Shown: one piece after another, positions 9,620 to 21,299 of the stretch
Layout: each line of letters opens with the position of its first letter
How positions within the stretch are numbered: position 1 is the first letter of the stretch
DNA from: Nelumbo lutea
Taxonomy: Eukaryota > Streptophyta > Magnoliopsida > Proteales > Nelumbonaceae
Assembly: GCA_022828595.1 (NCBI GenBank)
Contig: JAKGHH010000004.1
Span: 77,094,270 to 77,158,269 of the forward strand
Length of the DNA stretch: 64,000 bases
Direction of reading: 5' to 3'
Made by a program: the position numbers and the translations under genes
Notes under the pieces: generated by a model
Told to the model about the DNA's origin: nothing
Database searches by the model: none
Seen by the model: the letters and a program-made list of their open reading frames with translations, nothing else

Positions 9620-10633
9620 TCACAGTGGACGTTGCGTGTCGACTTGTTGTTCTTCGCCTTCGCCACCTCTTTCGAGATCAATGGTCTGTGTGGTAGAGCT
9701 GCAATTCGGCATCGTTGCCGCAGAAGGAGAAGAAAATCCAGCTCTTCGATCTCTGCTCAATATCCTCCTTAACGATAGAATCCGACTTCCCGGTGACTTG
9801 AACCCCTGGCTTGCTGGCGATCCCAAGCCTACCTCCTCATCCACACCTCTGAATCCTTCGTTGTTCCTTCTAGGCACCTCAATTGAAACACCCGCCAGCT
9901 CCAATGGCTTCCTTCGGGACCCTAAAGACGTTGATTCCGCCGGTGCTGAAGGAGGAAAAGGAAGAGGCGAAGAAGAAGAAGAAGAAGAAGAAGAAGAAGA
10001 CATGCAGGTGCAACTTGTTTCACTTTCATAATGGTGACACCCTGGGTTAAGCCCAGTAATCGACTCCACTTCTGTCTCGGGGGATTCGCCCACAGGGATA
10101 ACGACCTCAACCGGAGTTTCAGTCGCAGGGGCGGGAATATCGGGCTGGACAGGTGCTCGGCAAAGTGGGCAAGTAGAGTGAGAGTGGAACCACATATCTA
10201 TGCAATCGATATGGAAGCTGTGCTTGCATCTTGGGAGGAGACGACCCTTCTCGTTCTCCTCGAACTCGGATAGGCACACGGCGCATTCCAGTACTTCCTT
10301 GTGTGTGTCGGAGGAATAGATGAAGATGGGGAGAGCTTTCAGAACCGATGCGTCAAGACCCCGAGAAACGGTGTAAGCGGAAGCGACGGGGTCGGAGGTG
10401 GTGAAGACAATGTGGGTCCGGTGTCGGCTGCGGCGGATGTTGTGGCGCCTACGGGACCTTATGAGTAACCAACGGGCGTAGATATGGAGGCAGACAATCA
10501 ACAGTACGACGGCGAACAGTATGACAATTGCGCTCAGCATTATCTTCCCGCTAAGGGCGTAGTTCTTAGGCACATAGGTTCGTGACCCAGACCCATTATC
10601 CATGGAGACCTGCTCCTGATGTGTGCTACCCAT
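9620..10633 (-). CDS. ATL-family RING-H2 finger protein (predicted membrane E3 ubiquitin ligase)
   Basis: This is an intact single-exon gene of 337 codons. The first in-frame ATG is at 10633; a longer reading to 10645 would need a TTG start, so it is rejected. In order: a short hydrophilic N-terminus; one membrane helix (about residues 28-50, [19 protein letters not shown]); a basic segment; the GLD motif ([11 protein letters not shown]), diagnostic of ATL proteins; and the RING-H2 finger from CAVCLSEF through [13 protein letters not shown] to CPLCRAPV, with all eight zinc ligands present. The C-terminal half is variable, with an 11-Ser tract and a conserved-looking [13 protein letters not shown]. 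Known family role: transfer of ubiquitin from E2 to substrates at membranes, often induced by defence elicitors. Lack of introns is typical for ATL genes. The ATL subgroup is not resolved. Confidence 0.95.
   Translation of the reverse strand: MGSTHQEQVSMDNGSGSRTYVPKNYALSGKIMLSAIVILFAVVLLIVCLHIYARWLLIRSRRRHNIRRSRHRTHIVFTTSDPVASAYTVSRGLDASVLKALPIFIYSSDTHKEVLECAVCLSEFEENEKGRLLPRCKHSFHIDCIDMWFHSHSTCPLCRAPVQPDIPAPATETPVEVVIPVGESPETEVESITGLNPGCHHYESETSCTCMSSSSSSSSSSSPLPFPPSAPAESTSLGSRRKPLELAGVSIEVPRRNNEGFRGVDEEVGLGSPASQGFKSPGSRILSLRRILSRDRRAGFSSPSAATMPNCSSTTQTIDLERGGEGEEQQVDTQRPL
9967..10000 (-). repeat. GAA/TTC microsatellite coding for the Ser tract of the ATL protein
   Basis: About eleven GAA triplets on the + strand are read as TCT (Ser) codons on the gene strand. 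They lie in the variable C-terminal region, so length changes would be tolerated in frame. Confidence 0.9.
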
Positions 10634-11100
10634 TAATTTCTTCAAGGTTGCTTATGGTTATGGACACTGAACTTGTGTGGTTTGGGGGCTCTGAGAAGAA
10701 GGGAGAGATAGAGAGAGAAACTGCGTATTTGTGTGTGTGTGTGAGAGAGCGAAAGAGGTTTCGTTGGGGAGCGTAGGAGTTTGGGAGGAAGGTTCTTGGT
10801 TGCTTGCTTTTATCGTCACCGATCCTCTCCTCCTCTGCGAGTCAGTCATCGGTCTTCAAACGAAGACGCCCGGATTGAAGCGCGTTGTGAGAGACGAAAA
10901 TACCCTTGGCGAACAAAATGAATTCCAAAGAGGCGTGGGTCATGTGAGCATGGGATGGACGGATCTGGTACAGCAGCAAACATGGCCCACTTGCAAATTA
11001 GTTGAGCCGTCTCGATTGTCGACCATCCGATTTACTATATACTCCATCATCAAGAGAGAGAGAGAGAGATAGCGAGAAATCCTCAAAAAAAGTCTAAACA
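10634..11100 (-). promoter_or_regulatory. Upstream region of the ATL gene
   Basis: On the gene strand the leader is rich in CT (about 10690-10760), as is common in plant 5' leaders. A GA/CT microsatellite lies at 11051-11070. A weak TATA-like GTATATAG is near 11033-11043 (-), about 400 bases before the ATG; its use as the promoter is a guess. Confidence 0.4.
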
Positions 11101-12254
11101 AAACACAGGGGGAGGGCGGAGGGCGGAGGGGGATGGAACTTCAGAACTTGGAAGTCTGGAAGAGGAGAATATTGATAGTACGGGAGAATACGAATACAGA
11201 ATACTGAATAGTATATACATGAGGTATAGATATATGATGGGATCGCTGCTATTGAGTTGGTCCCACTAATGCTTGACAGCTTGAGACTTGAGACGTGGTC
11301 ACTCACTCTCTCTCTCTCCAGACTCAAGAGTCAAGACTGAAGGTCAATGAGAACGCTCTCATGTAAAATTAAACACGTTAGAGTTAACACGTGTGTTAAC
11401 ACGTGTTAAGGTATTATTATCTGAGCACTGAGCTTGTAGGCTGTTGGCTTGTTGCTCCCAACCAAGTTCCACCTGCTCTGATGGTCTGCTTTCAAATATT
11501 TTCTTTGTCTGGGCAGTCCGCGAAACAGCGTACTCAAAATCCAACGGCTGTACTATTTTGATCTCATTTGTAATTACTTTTTTATTATTTTGGTCTCGAT
11601 TATAAATTTATAATTACATGCTCCCTGATATTTCGAACTCAAACTGCTTTCGTTTTGTCTTTTTGTTTGTTTGTTGATTAAAAATCGATTTATGCAAAGA
11701 AAAAACCAAAAGGGAAAGGGAAAGGCGTAGAGGCACTAGAACACCTGAGGTTGAGGTCGAAGAAAAACAAATCCCCTGCACCCATTTTATGAAGTGGGAA
11801 GGTAGGGAAGTAGGAACCCAGAATCTTCATGGCGTACTACACCACTTACCTCCTCACTTCCTCCCTTCCTTCCCCAGTCCCTACTTGTTACTTTCTTCGT
11901 GGTGCTTTAAATTAGAAGTCTAAACTGAACTCTTTAAAGTTGCTCAACTTTTCTGCTTTTTTATAACATTCATTAATCATTTTAGTGCCAAAAATAAATA
12001 AATATATATAGACATATTCATTTGAACATTTTGACTACTGGCTGATTAGGGTCAGGGGTAGAGAGAAGTAGAGTGAGAGGAGTCTCTTATCTAGCCAGCC
12101 CTGCTCTCTACTTTTTACTCACTCAGCAGGAAGTTTCCTTTCGAGTCTCGAGCAAGCAGTAACGATTTTTCCTATGACTTGCTTAGGATATCATCATCGT
12201 CGTCGTCATGTCAAACTCACACGCCTCCTTACTCGGAACTCGTATAGTCCGAAG
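11101..12254. other. Intergenic, no gene seen
   Basis: This stretch contains a CT-run near 11304-11319, a repeated CACGTGTTAACACGTG-like palindromic stretch at about 11378-11408 (two overlapping acacgtgt units) and AT-rich DNA. No coding motif or complete element was recognised. Confidence 0.4.
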
Positions 12255-12740
12255 TAGGGCCGTTCATAATAATTCAAACCGATCAATCCGGTCGGATACA
12301 ATTCAAATTGGCTGCTTTTTTTTCAGCATCGGTCGGTTTTAGGTTATATGTTCGATTCAGTTTCGGTTTTGATATGTAAAAACTGAACTCAAATCGATCT
12401 AAACCGACTTAGATATATATATATATATATATATATTTCAACTTTATTTCAGAAATATACATATTATATATAGAATTTTATATATATAAAATATCAGTTT
12501 TAATCCATCAAATCATTTTTAATTTTCAGGCATCCAGCCTTTGCTTTCTTAGATTTGAATCCTTTATCGCTCACACCAAGAGAATCACTCACAAAATCGA
12601 CCCAAACCGATTCAAACCGACCAGGTCAGTTTTACTTAGTACTCGATCGGTTTCAATTTCATTTCTAGGTAAACCGACCAGGTCGGGTCGGTTGGAAAAA
12701 TGCCAATAAACTAACCCAACCCGACCCATGAACAGCCCTA
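12255..12740. mobile_element. hAT-like MITE with 8-bp target duplication
   Basis: It starts TAGGGCCGTTCAT and ends ATGAACAGCCCTA, a near-perfect terminal inverted repeat. It is flanked by GTCCGAAG (12247-12254) and GTCCGTAG (12741-12748), matching at 7 of 8 bases. Eight-base duplications and TAGGG-type ends are typical of non-autonomous hAT elements. The interior has repeated ACCGAC/GGTCGG motifs and a TA microsatellite (12412-12437). There is no coding capacity. Confidence 0.8.
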
Positions 12741-12789
12741 GTCCGTAGCAAGGAGATTCATTTCATTTTTGTTTTCTTTAAAATTTTTT

Positions 12790-13332
12790 GGGTAAATTGC
12801 TAAAACCTCCTTGAAGTTTATGACAATTATAAACCCCTTATAGTTTCATTTTAATAAATACCTCCCCTAAACTTTTGAGAAACTCAATAAAAACTTCCCT
12901 TTCGTCACTGTTCCGGACGGAAGACATTAGATTGATGCACCCGTTTTTTTCCAAATGCACATTCTACCCTTTTAAAAATTATTTTGCATACCGAATTACT
13001 GAAATAATCCCATTCTAAATTAACAAAAACCTCTTTTAACGATCATTTCAATAATTTTACATACAAAATTACTGAAATATGTTATTTTGTTGAGTTAAAA
13101 TGGGATTATTTCAGTAATTTTGTATGTAAAATAATTTATAAAAGGGTAGAATGGATATTTGGCAAGAAAAAAACCAGTTCATCAATCTATTGTTTTCTAT
13201 ATGGAACAATGAAGGAAAGGAGATTTTTGTTGAGTTTCTCAAAAGTTCAGGGGAGGCATTTGTTAAAATGAAATTATAGGGGAAGTGTTTATGATTGTCA
13301 GAAACTCCAGTGGAGGTTTTTGTATTTTACCC
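12790..13332. mobile_element. Long-TIR foldback MITE (Mutator-like)
   Basis: The left arm begins GGGTAAATTGCTAAAACCTCC, and the right arm is its inverted copy ending GGTTTTTGTATTTTACCC. The pairing continues almost to the centre (about 13060-13090), so the single strand could fold over its whole 543 bases. Ends beginning GGG and long TIRs match other elements in this window that have 9-bp duplications. No clean duplication is visible here because both flanks are A/T runs. Confidence 0.75.
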
Positions 13333-13416
13333 TTTTTTTAATTTGTATAAACCTCTGATATCACATTGGTGCTTTACAGAGGGTGCCCCATATGCACATC
13401 TCGATTTGAGATCTTT

Positions 13417-13579
13417 TGCCAACAAAACGCGTCCCTATTTTCTACTTTCTACCAACTTGATCTAACACCGCACATCTCCCTATTAGACTAGGACCCACCA
13501 TAAAAGTGGGATCCACCATATATGAGATGTGCAGTGTGAGGTTATGTTGGCAGAGGGTTAGAATGTGTTTTGTTGGCAG
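13417..13579. mobile_element. Short foldback element
   Basis: The ends TGCCAACAAAACGCG and TGTGTTTTGTTGGCA are inverted copies. The inner CACCGCACATCTC is mirrored by GAGATGTGCAGTG. Related inverted stretches are at about 60281-60412 and 60550-60698, making this a small family. Confidence 0.6.
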
Positions 13580-13689
13580 GTGATCTGGACTCGCACATCT
13601 CACCATGCTTACATGGGTGATAGGTGTTGTGGGATGCCTTCTTTGGAGTGCCGATCTGATCTCAAAACCTCCCCTCATGTTTCTGGTTG

Positions 13690-14147
13690 TTGTTGAAAGC
13701 CTAAAGCCTCCAATCACCTCTACTCAACTTTTAGACATAGTTGCAAGCAAAACCCCTCTTAGAATTTTTCTAAAAGAGGTGTGAAAATGTCCAACATAGG
13801 CATGTAGTTATTTTGACCAAAATGTTTATTTTTCAAGTTCATTACCCCAAACCCTTCTAATCTCTTTTATGAAATTGATTTCTTTTCCAAAATTGTCCTT
13901 CATATCAATTGCTCTATAATTTTGAATTCTCCTTCTTTGGTTTTCATAAAGTTTGTATGGTTTTTTCTATAAAAACCACCTCAATCATGGGTATTTTGGA
14001 CATTTTCATGACTCTTTTTAGAGGATTAGGGGGTTTACTTAAAATTGTGCCATAAAACTCATAAGAGGTGACTGCAATTACCAAATTTTATGAGAGATTT
14101 TAACAATAGTCCAAAACTTCAAAGAAGGTTTCAGTAATTTACTCTTT
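13690..14147. mobile_element. Mutator-like MITE, same family as 63404-63977
   Basis: The inner part of the left arm contains GACATAGTTGCAAG and AAATGTTTATTTTTCAA. The right arm carries their inverted partners and ends in CAGTAATTTACTC. The same order of motifs, inverted, is found in the element at 63404-63977. The left terminus is eroded, so that boundary is approximate. Confidence 0.6.
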
Positions 14148-14595
14148 TTTTATATTTTCAATATTATTACATTAATTTACAAGCGCATGCTATGCACGTC
14201 TCCAAGTCAAAGATAACTAAATATCAAGTTTTTACACATTCTCGACGCCATCTTTCAAGCTTTAGGCTTGGGCTATAAAATTAACCTTAGGTTACTGTCT
14301 CAGGTAGCCCAAGCCTGACACGGCCCACCTAGGGGTGTAAGCAAGCTAAGCACACTAAATGAATGGTCCATTGATCAAATGTCAAATGCAAACCACCCAG
14401 CTAAACCAAAAAATACGCTACACAACGGAGAGCATGCTTTCTACATTTTTTTTCTTTAAAATTTAATTAATGCTTTTTTCAAACATGGTGTGGCACACAT
14501 TGCTTTTGGAACTTACAATCACGCAAATGATAAATAAACAATGCATCATATACATTGAAGAACACCTCTTGGCCTTAGGGTTCAAGTCCTTTTTC
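14148..14595. other. Intergenic, no gene seen
   Basis: AT-rich DNA with a short Pro/Gly-codon-like run near 14300-14330 ending 'cctaggggtgtaa', which looks like one end of a lost hAT-type element. Nothing else was recognised. Confidence 0.4.
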
Positions 14596-14885
14596 TAGGG
14601 GTGAGCAAGAAAATCGAAAAAATAAAAAAACTAAATCTAACCAAACCGATGAAATTGAATTAAAAAATAACGATTTTTTTTTATAATATAATATCTTATA
14701 TTTATTATACATCATTTATCATATATAATATTATGAAAATTGAAAAACCAAAAAACTAATGAATCAAATCGATCGACCAGTTAACCGATCAGCTACGATT
14801 CAATATTGATTACCACTTCTCTAAAAACCGGTTCGGTTTGAAAAGAAGGCCCACAGTTTAGTTAACCGAACCATGAACACCCCTA
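14596..14885. mobile_element. hAT-like MITE with perfect 8-bp target duplication
   Basis: This 290-bp element starts TAGGGGTGAGCA and ends TGAACACCCCTA. It is flanked on both sides by the identical octamer CCTTTTTC (14588-14595 and 14886-14893). The interior is AT-rich with ACCGAAC-like motifs near the ends. No coding sequence. Confidence 0.85.
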
Positions 14886-15025
14886 CCTTTTTCTACACGT
14901 TTTCTTACACCTAAGGCCTTGTTCGTTTACAAATTTCTCAACACTTAAATGCAAAAAGAACACTATAAAGTTGGTCAATGGGAAAGAGATACCAATTGAC
15001 CAACTTTCCTCCTCTTATTTTTCGC

Positions 15026-15509
15026 TACGGGTGTCAATTGGATTGGATTTTGTCTAATCCAATCCAGTCCAATGTGAGTCCATTATAAATGGACCAGGTC
15101 CAATCCAATCCAATGAATATTTTGGAACGGTCCAATTCAATGTTTGGGCTATACAATCTGTTCAAATTTGTTTTGACTTAGATTGGTTTCAACCCATGCC
15201 CGATCCATTTCAATGTCCGGACTATCCAATCTATTCAAATTCATGTTGATTTAGATTGGTTTTAACCCAAGCCCGATGCATTGACACCTATATTCTTATC
15301 TTATATCAATAGACCAGATATTGGCTTAGTCCAGCCCAATCCAATATAAATTTATTATGGACGGACCAGGCCCAATCCAATCTAATAAATATTTTGGACC
15401 AGATTGGTCTAATCCAATATGTCTTGTTTGTCTGTCCAATCCGTCCAAATTGATTTTGGACTGAACAGGACCCAATCCAAAACCGGTCCATTGACACATG
15501 ACACCCTTA
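15026..15509. mobile_element. hAT-like MITE of the 'GTCAATTGG' family
   Basis: It starts TACGGGTGTCAATTGG and ends ATGACACCCTTA. The interior is a degenerate array of AATCCAATCC and GGTCCA units. The flanks TTTTTCGC and TTTACCGC match at 6 of 8 positions. The same interior recurs in 17976-18353 and 25592-25804, so they form one family. Confidence 0.65.
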
Positions 15510-15666
15510 TTTACCGCTAAATGAATGGGGCCTTAGGTTGTGTTTGGTTTAAAAGAGAAGACAGGGAAAGGAAGGGAAAGAGAGATTAATCTATACAAGA
15601 TTTGTACAGAATTTCCTTTCTAACCCTTCCTTTCTCTACCTTATTTTTTCAAACCAAACACATTAA

Positions 15667-15787
15667 GGCTCAGTTTAGAAGGAATACAAATAGAAACATG
15701 TACTCCTTTCAAATATATACAATATACATAATTTTGCACTCTACATATTTCTACATATTTGTATTTGTATTCCTTTCAAACTGGGCC
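15667..15787. mobile_element. Tourist-like MITE with TAA target duplication
   Basis: The 121-bp element has ends GGCTCAGTTTAGAAGGAATAC and GTATTCCTTTCAAACTGGGCC (inverted), flanked by TAA at 15664-15666 and 15788-15790. A 3-bp TAA/TTA duplication with short TIRs is the PIF/Harbinger (Tourist) signature. Several relatives occur in this window (25903, 48888, 53784, 54277). Confidence 0.75.
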
Positions 15788-17829
15788 TAATGAATTACAT
15801 TCTAGTTTTGGAAGCTAAAGTAAGATTGGCGTGAGGATTATCCTTGCTGTAGGAAGCCTTTTTATCTTTTCAATATGCAAGGAAGGAAGCATTGAAGAAA
15901 TAAAGATAAAGAGATATAAAAAGTAGATATAACTCGACACAGATGCTGCCTTGTTATTTCTCATGACTTCTTTTCTGTCTAACCCTTGGAACGTGCTAGG
16001 ATATGCTACCTACAAGGGAATATTTCCCTTAGGGGAATGTTCTCAAGGTGTTCCATGTGTATGGATGTAGGAACAATTTGAGGGTAATAGATAGGGAGTA
16101 GAGTCGTTGTAATCTGATTCAGATTTGATTATGGAAATTCGTATCTTAAATATGATCGAATTTGAAATTCAAATGTCAACGGTCTTGGATCATATTCGGA
16201 TTTAATCTAATTCTGTTTTACTTTTTTAAGATATTAAAAATTAATTATTTGAAGTTAAATCCAAATTCGATTATTAAATTCTAATCTAATTCGATTTCAT
16301 AAAAACAACATCTAAATCTAAGATAATCAAATCAAATATCTAATTGGGTTCGGGTCTCAAATTTTCAAATATGCATAGACAGACTTAATCGTAAATGGCT
16401 TGAAACAGCACAAGACCCGAATCGATCATTAGATTAAACACACTTTCGACGCTTTTTGCTATTCTTTGTTTAACCCTCACGGCATTAAACATTGTTACTT
16501 TTCACCTGGAACATCCCTTACATGTAAAGTGGGGGCATATAGCTAGCCCTTGCAAGAGTTGCAGCTGCAGTTGCAAATTGAAGTGTGGTTCATATAATTA
16601 CAAACACTCAAAGCCGGCGATCGAGTAGCTGACTGAAGTTGAGATGGTCACACGGCAGACCACGCAATATGTAGGCATGGGATTAAACCCGCATATCTGC
16701 AGCCTCTCCATACTATGGTTAGTAGACTGTCTTCACAACAATTTTTTGTTTATTATATATTGATAGATAAGCAATCAATTTTTCACTTGCTGCCTTTTTC
16801 TATAAAATTTTTGTGTCATGACATAAGCCTTCCATCTAAGAAGAATGGGCTAAATCATATTGTTTCCCATTCCTGATACAAATGTTTAATCAGAAATCAA
16901 ATCTGATTTAGTTTTCTAAAACAAATAAATAAAAAGAAAGTGCTAATTAGAGCTCTGTTTGGAAAGAATGCAAATACAAATATAGTACAAATACCATCAA
17001 GCCTGATTAATTAATAGTCTCCTTTAATCACAATTGTAATCCTATACTTAATTTTCAACAACAACAACAAAGAAAAAACTCTGTACTTAATATGGGAAAG
17101 CAAAGCACTTGGATGGGAGGACTCTTCAAACATGTGGCCAGGCCATCCCTCTCAAAAAAGGGGCTAAATAATGTGGATCAAATATAGAATTTGGGTCTCA
17201 TATAAATCACTAAAAACAAGGTTTATTCCTAATTCAAACCACAAATGTAGCACAAATCCATTAATCACAAACCCTATCTTAGTAAAATAACAAGTCCAGC
17301 CCAAAGTCTTTTAAGAGTTACCACGTGAATACTAGTTCTTCCTAAGCTAACTACTTATCCTTGCTCACAGTTCATGGACCTTAGTCTTCTATACTTGCCA
17401 AAACGGTGGGTATGAAGTAAAATACATGTATGGCTGCTCTATCCTGAGGGCTGGGCCCTTAGTATATAGGGTATATAGTATGTGTATAGTAACAGAAAAC
17501 CAACATAATTATAAACAAATTTATATGGTCAGGCCTAATAATAACTAATAGTCCCAAAACCTGCAACTTTCTGAACAACACAAATTTTAGGCATGTTATT
17601 TGAAGAGATAGATCTAAAAGTTCAGGTAAATCCATACATCGCCTTATTATTTTGGGATAAGGTGGATGAATTATTATTGGGTGCCAAAGTACACATAGAT
17701 ATGATGCATGGAAACAAATATGGCAGTTAGCTCATTGATAAAGTCTCTTGTGCTTGTCATCAAGACCTAGGATCCAATCCCATCTTGATCAGGGTTGGGG
17801 GTACAGGGGATGAGTTAGTTACCCCATTG
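15788..17829. other. Intergenic, no gene seen
   Basis: About 2 kb of AT-rich DNA. A 'CTCTGTTTGGAAAGAATGC' Tourist-like end without its partner lies near 16953-16972, and a GAATTC/AATCGAAT-rich stretch (about 16110-16370) resembles the interior of degenerate hAT-type repeats. No supported reading frame. Confidence 0.4.
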
Positions 17830-18437
17830 TAGGTGTGCAATTTGAGCAGGCCCAACCTGAGTTTTGCTTTTTCATGGGTTGGGCTTGGGGCTTCAAGCTG
17901 GGCCCAGGTTAGAAAACTTGGGCCTGACCTAAACTCGGGTTGGGTTAGGGTTGAGGCCTCAGGTAGCCCAACAAGTAGTGGTGTCAATTGGACTGGATTT
18001 ATTCCAATCTGGTCCAGTCTAATGTGAATCCATTACAAATAGACCTGGTCCAATCCAGTCCAATGAATATTTTGGACCGGTCCAAAGACTGTCCAATCTG
18101 TTCGAATTCCTGTTAATTTAGATTGGTTTCAACTCAAACCTGGTCGGTCTATGGACACCTATGTTCTTATCTTCTGTCAATGGACCAGATATTAGCTCAA
18201 TCCAATATAAATTTATTATGGACAGACCAGGTCCAATCCAGTATGTCATATTGGTCCGTCCAAATTCAATATGTCTTATTGGTCATCCAATCCATCCAAA
18301 TGGATTTTGATTTGGATGGAGTCCAACACAAAACTAGTCCATTGACACCCCTACCAGCTAAGCCCAAAGTTTACATTGTTATGGTTGGGCCTGGGTTGAT
18401 CCTCAACCCAACCCAAACCACCCAAGTTACACCCCTG
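17830..18437. mobile_element. hAT-like element interrupted by a second hAT-like element
   Basis: The outer element starts TAGGTGTGCAATT and ends AAGTTACACCCCTG. It is flanked by CCCCATTG (17822-17829) and CCCCATTC (18438-18445), 7 of 8 identical. Its halves are rich in GGGTTGGGC/CAACCCAACCC. The second element at 17976-18353 splits it, so the outer one is older. Confidence 0.75.
17976..18353. mobile_element. Inner hAT-like MITE, nested
   Basis: It starts TAGTGGTGTCAATTGG and ends CATTGACACCCCTA. The GGTCCAATCCAG-type interior is the same as in 15026-15509. The flanking octamers (CCAACAAG and CCAGCTAA) agree at only 5 of 8, so the duplication has eroded. Confidence 0.65.
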
Positions 18438-18445
18438 CCCCATTC

Positions 18446-19668
18446 TATAGCTCCTAAACAAATAAAATGGCATATTAGTATGGATGATAATGGGGAATGT
18501 TTTGTAAAGGGGATTTTACAGGTATAGGGTTGAAGGGGATGTGGTTAAGAGTGATTACTTGGGATAAAACCTTATCCACCTTCTAATGCCAATCTTCAAA
18601 ACCTTGTAGCCTTGCATAAAAATGAACGAGGAGAACCATCTGTTGATTTCTTTTCTCTTTTTACATCTTGTTTTCCGTGTTTTTTGTTGGTTGACACTTG
18701 AGAATTGGTTGTCAATCATTTCTTAATTGATCCAATATTTGAGATGGGATTCAGTCCTCACAAAACAGTGTTTACACCGTATTTACAGCAATTGCAACTG
18801 TACATTAAAAATATCTCCCATGAAATCAAAACATACAAATATGAAGATATTCCTAATTCACGATTGCTGGTAAAGCACCATGAGTATTGAATCCGATTTC
18901 CCAATGTTTGAGAGTGCAAATTAAGAGGGCTTGGGTATGAGCCATTCTATAAAATTTAAACGGGCCTAGTCCAAAGGCCCATGCACATGCAATTTAAATG
19001 CTTTGAAGTAGCTATCTGACTTGCACCCTTCCCAATACAATGACTAGTTGGCTATAGATATTTTATGAAATAAAGGACATTAGGTTAATAACAATATGCC
19101 GCATCAACCTAATATTGGTACTGGTGTGCAATGCGGACGTGGCATATCATAATTGGCCTTGTAGTACCAATAGAGTTATGGATGGAATATTAGAACTCAT
19201 TTGTAGTCTATAGCACTGTAAACTGTTTTGTATGATTTATCTTAACAGAAAATTACTAAGGTCGTGTTTAGTAAATCTAAACTTTAACCTTCGAAAACAA
19301 CATAGTTTTGATTTGAGATCACTTATGAGCTCAGATGTTAGATTTATGACTGAAAAATGCTTTTCTGCTTTTTTACATTTCTACATGTAGTTGGAGTTGT
19401 TTAGTAATTTGATTATTAAAACCTTTTGAGAAATGTTTTATATTTTATTGTAATACATAATATATTATTATGTTTTCATATTTCATAATTTTGTATGTTA
19501 TGTATTTTATTGTAATACAATATTATTACATATTAAATTATTATATATATTTTCATATTCAAAAGTATGCTTGAATGCTTAATCGAAAAAGGAAAAAAAA
19601 AGTTCAGAGTTCAGAGGCCAGTTTGGTGCTACCAAATACCACCTAAAAGATCCCTTGCTTTCTGAAAA
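18446..19668. other. Intergenic, no gene seen
   Basis: AT-rich DNA. Around 18740-18800 there is a CAGTCCTCACAAAACAGTGTTTACACC stretch, related in wording to the hairpin arms at 50735-50915. No coding motif. Confidence 0.4.
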
Positions 19669-20175
19669 GAGTCATTTATTAAAATACCCCCCATAATTTC
19701 ATGGACTCACTGAAACCTATCCTATAGTTTGCATTTTACTAAAACACTCCTTGTAGTTTGAAATCGGTTTACTTAATTGACCTTCCCTTAGATGACAGTA
19801 GAAGTGACAGTTTTGACGCTAATGTTCAATTGAATAAATTTAATCAAAAGAAAATAAAATAAAATACTATTTTTACCCCTAATAAGACACAAGAAACCAC
19901 TCTATTTGGCTCTCTTTGATCTTTTTATTTTTTTGTATGGAGAAGTGTTAGGGGTACTTTTTGGAATAAACAATCATGGACCCATGTCCATAAACATTTT
20001 CTACCCAGTTTAGGTGATTGTTACTATTTTTAGATGGCAAAACAAACACCTTTTGGTGAAAGATCGATTAAGTAAATAGGTTGCAACTTATAATGGTTGT
20101 TTTAGTAAAATGAAAACTGTAGGGTAGGTTTAATTAAACCCATGAAACTATAGGGAGTGTTCTAGTAAATAACCC
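19669..20175. mobile_element. Mutator-like foldback MITE
   Basis: The left arm GAGTCATTTATTAAAATACC pairs with the right arm, which ends in TCTAGTAAATAACCC. Pairing continues through TTTCATGG and CATTTTACTAAAAC blocks for about 110 bases. The flanks TTCTGAAAA and TTTCAAAAA agree at 6 of 9, consistent with a decayed 9-bp duplication. No coding sequence. Confidence 0.65.
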
Positions 20176-20331
20176 TTTCAAAAAATAGGTTTGAACCCAT
20201 CTCTTACATGTGTTTACTTAGCATAGATCTCCTTTTGTCATAAGTTAGTTGAATGGGTTAGTAAAACAATATCATGTTATTTTTAGACAAATTCATAAAT
20301 CAAAATGTCATTATCTTGTCTAGTTCTATGC

Positions 20332-20639
20332 ATGGTTTTAAAAAATGATCTAGAAATGGAATCGTTCTGGCCACCAGTTTTTGGGTTGACGGTTCGAATG
20401 GACGATCCATTATGACAACAAAATTTTAAAAATTAAAAATAAATTAAAAATAAAAAACTGTTAAAAACAGTTGAATGGGTTGACAGATCGATGATTCGAC
20501 CACCGGGTCAACGAGTCATTGATCAATTCAACGGTTTTTGGTTAAGGACTGGGTTTGGGGTAAAACAAAACTAGGTTCCTGGACGGCTCCCAGGCCAAAT
20601 GGTCCGACCATCTGGGTCAATGACGATTTGAAAACCATG
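20332..20639. mobile_element. Inverted-repeat element, family A copy 1
   Basis: It starts ATGGTTTTAAAAAATG and ends GATTTGAAAACCATG. The flanks GTTCTATGC and GTTTTATGT agree at 7 of 9. The interior contains GGGTTGACGGTTCGAATGG and 'cctggacggctcccagg'-type motifs. It is homologous, in opposite orientation, to 52536-52838 and to the fragment at 20985-21190. Confidence 0.65.
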
Positions 20640-20984
20640 GTTTTATGTTATATTAACAATCGAGGATGCTAGTAGTGGAGAGTCCATACAAATTATAAAG
20701 TAAGGAGTGGAGAACGTTTTTGTAAAAAAAATAAAAGTAATCTTAAAGCTAGGGTAAAAAAATCTTTTTTTTTTCTTGGGTGTGTGTGTGTGGGTGGGGG
20801 GGGTAGGAAAGTAAAACTTCAATATATGCAAAGAAAAGACTATTTTCTATTTTTTTAATTTTGAACTTTTGAGTTTTTTTGGGTTTCTTATTGGGATTTG
20901 GGATGGAGATTTGCCTTGTCAACGATGGGAATCAATAGTGATACCCGATTGTGGACAGGGATTGGCGTGTATATATATTATATT

Positions 20985-21190
20985 CAACGTTTTCGAGCCA
21001 TTATTGACCCGGATGGTCGGACTGTTCTGCCTGGGAACCGTCTAAGTAACCGATTCCGTTTTACCCAAAACCCGAAATTTGGTCAAAAATCATTGAAAAA
21101 GTCAACAAACTATTGACTTGAGCAGTCAAACCGTCGACCCGTTCAACACTTTTTGACTATTTTTTATTTTTTTAAATTTTTCTATCAGAA
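20985..21190. repeat. Family A fragment
   Basis: TTCGAGCCATTATTGACCC, CTGGGAACCGTCTAAGTAACC and the following TTTTACCCAAAACCC match the first two thirds of 52536-52838. The remainder fades into T-rich DNA, and no terminal duplication was found. It may be nested in a longer 'ggatggggatgggg' type repeat that spans about 20877-21300. Confidence 0.55.
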
Positions 21191-21299
21191 TAGTTGGAGT
21201 AATTTGTAAAATTACTCTGAATCAGTCAAACTATTGACTCGAGATGGGGATGGGGAGTATGGTCCCCACCCTAAATCAGTCCCGTTGCCATTCCTAGTT

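Noticed and set aside
9636..10031. Open frame on + across the ATL gene
   Set aside because: It is antisense to a clearly functional RING-H2 gene, low-complexity (poly-Glu) and without motifs.
10634..10645. Longer N-terminus for the ATL protein (four more codons)
   Set aside because: The first codon there is TTG on the - strand; the first ATG is at 10633, in good context.
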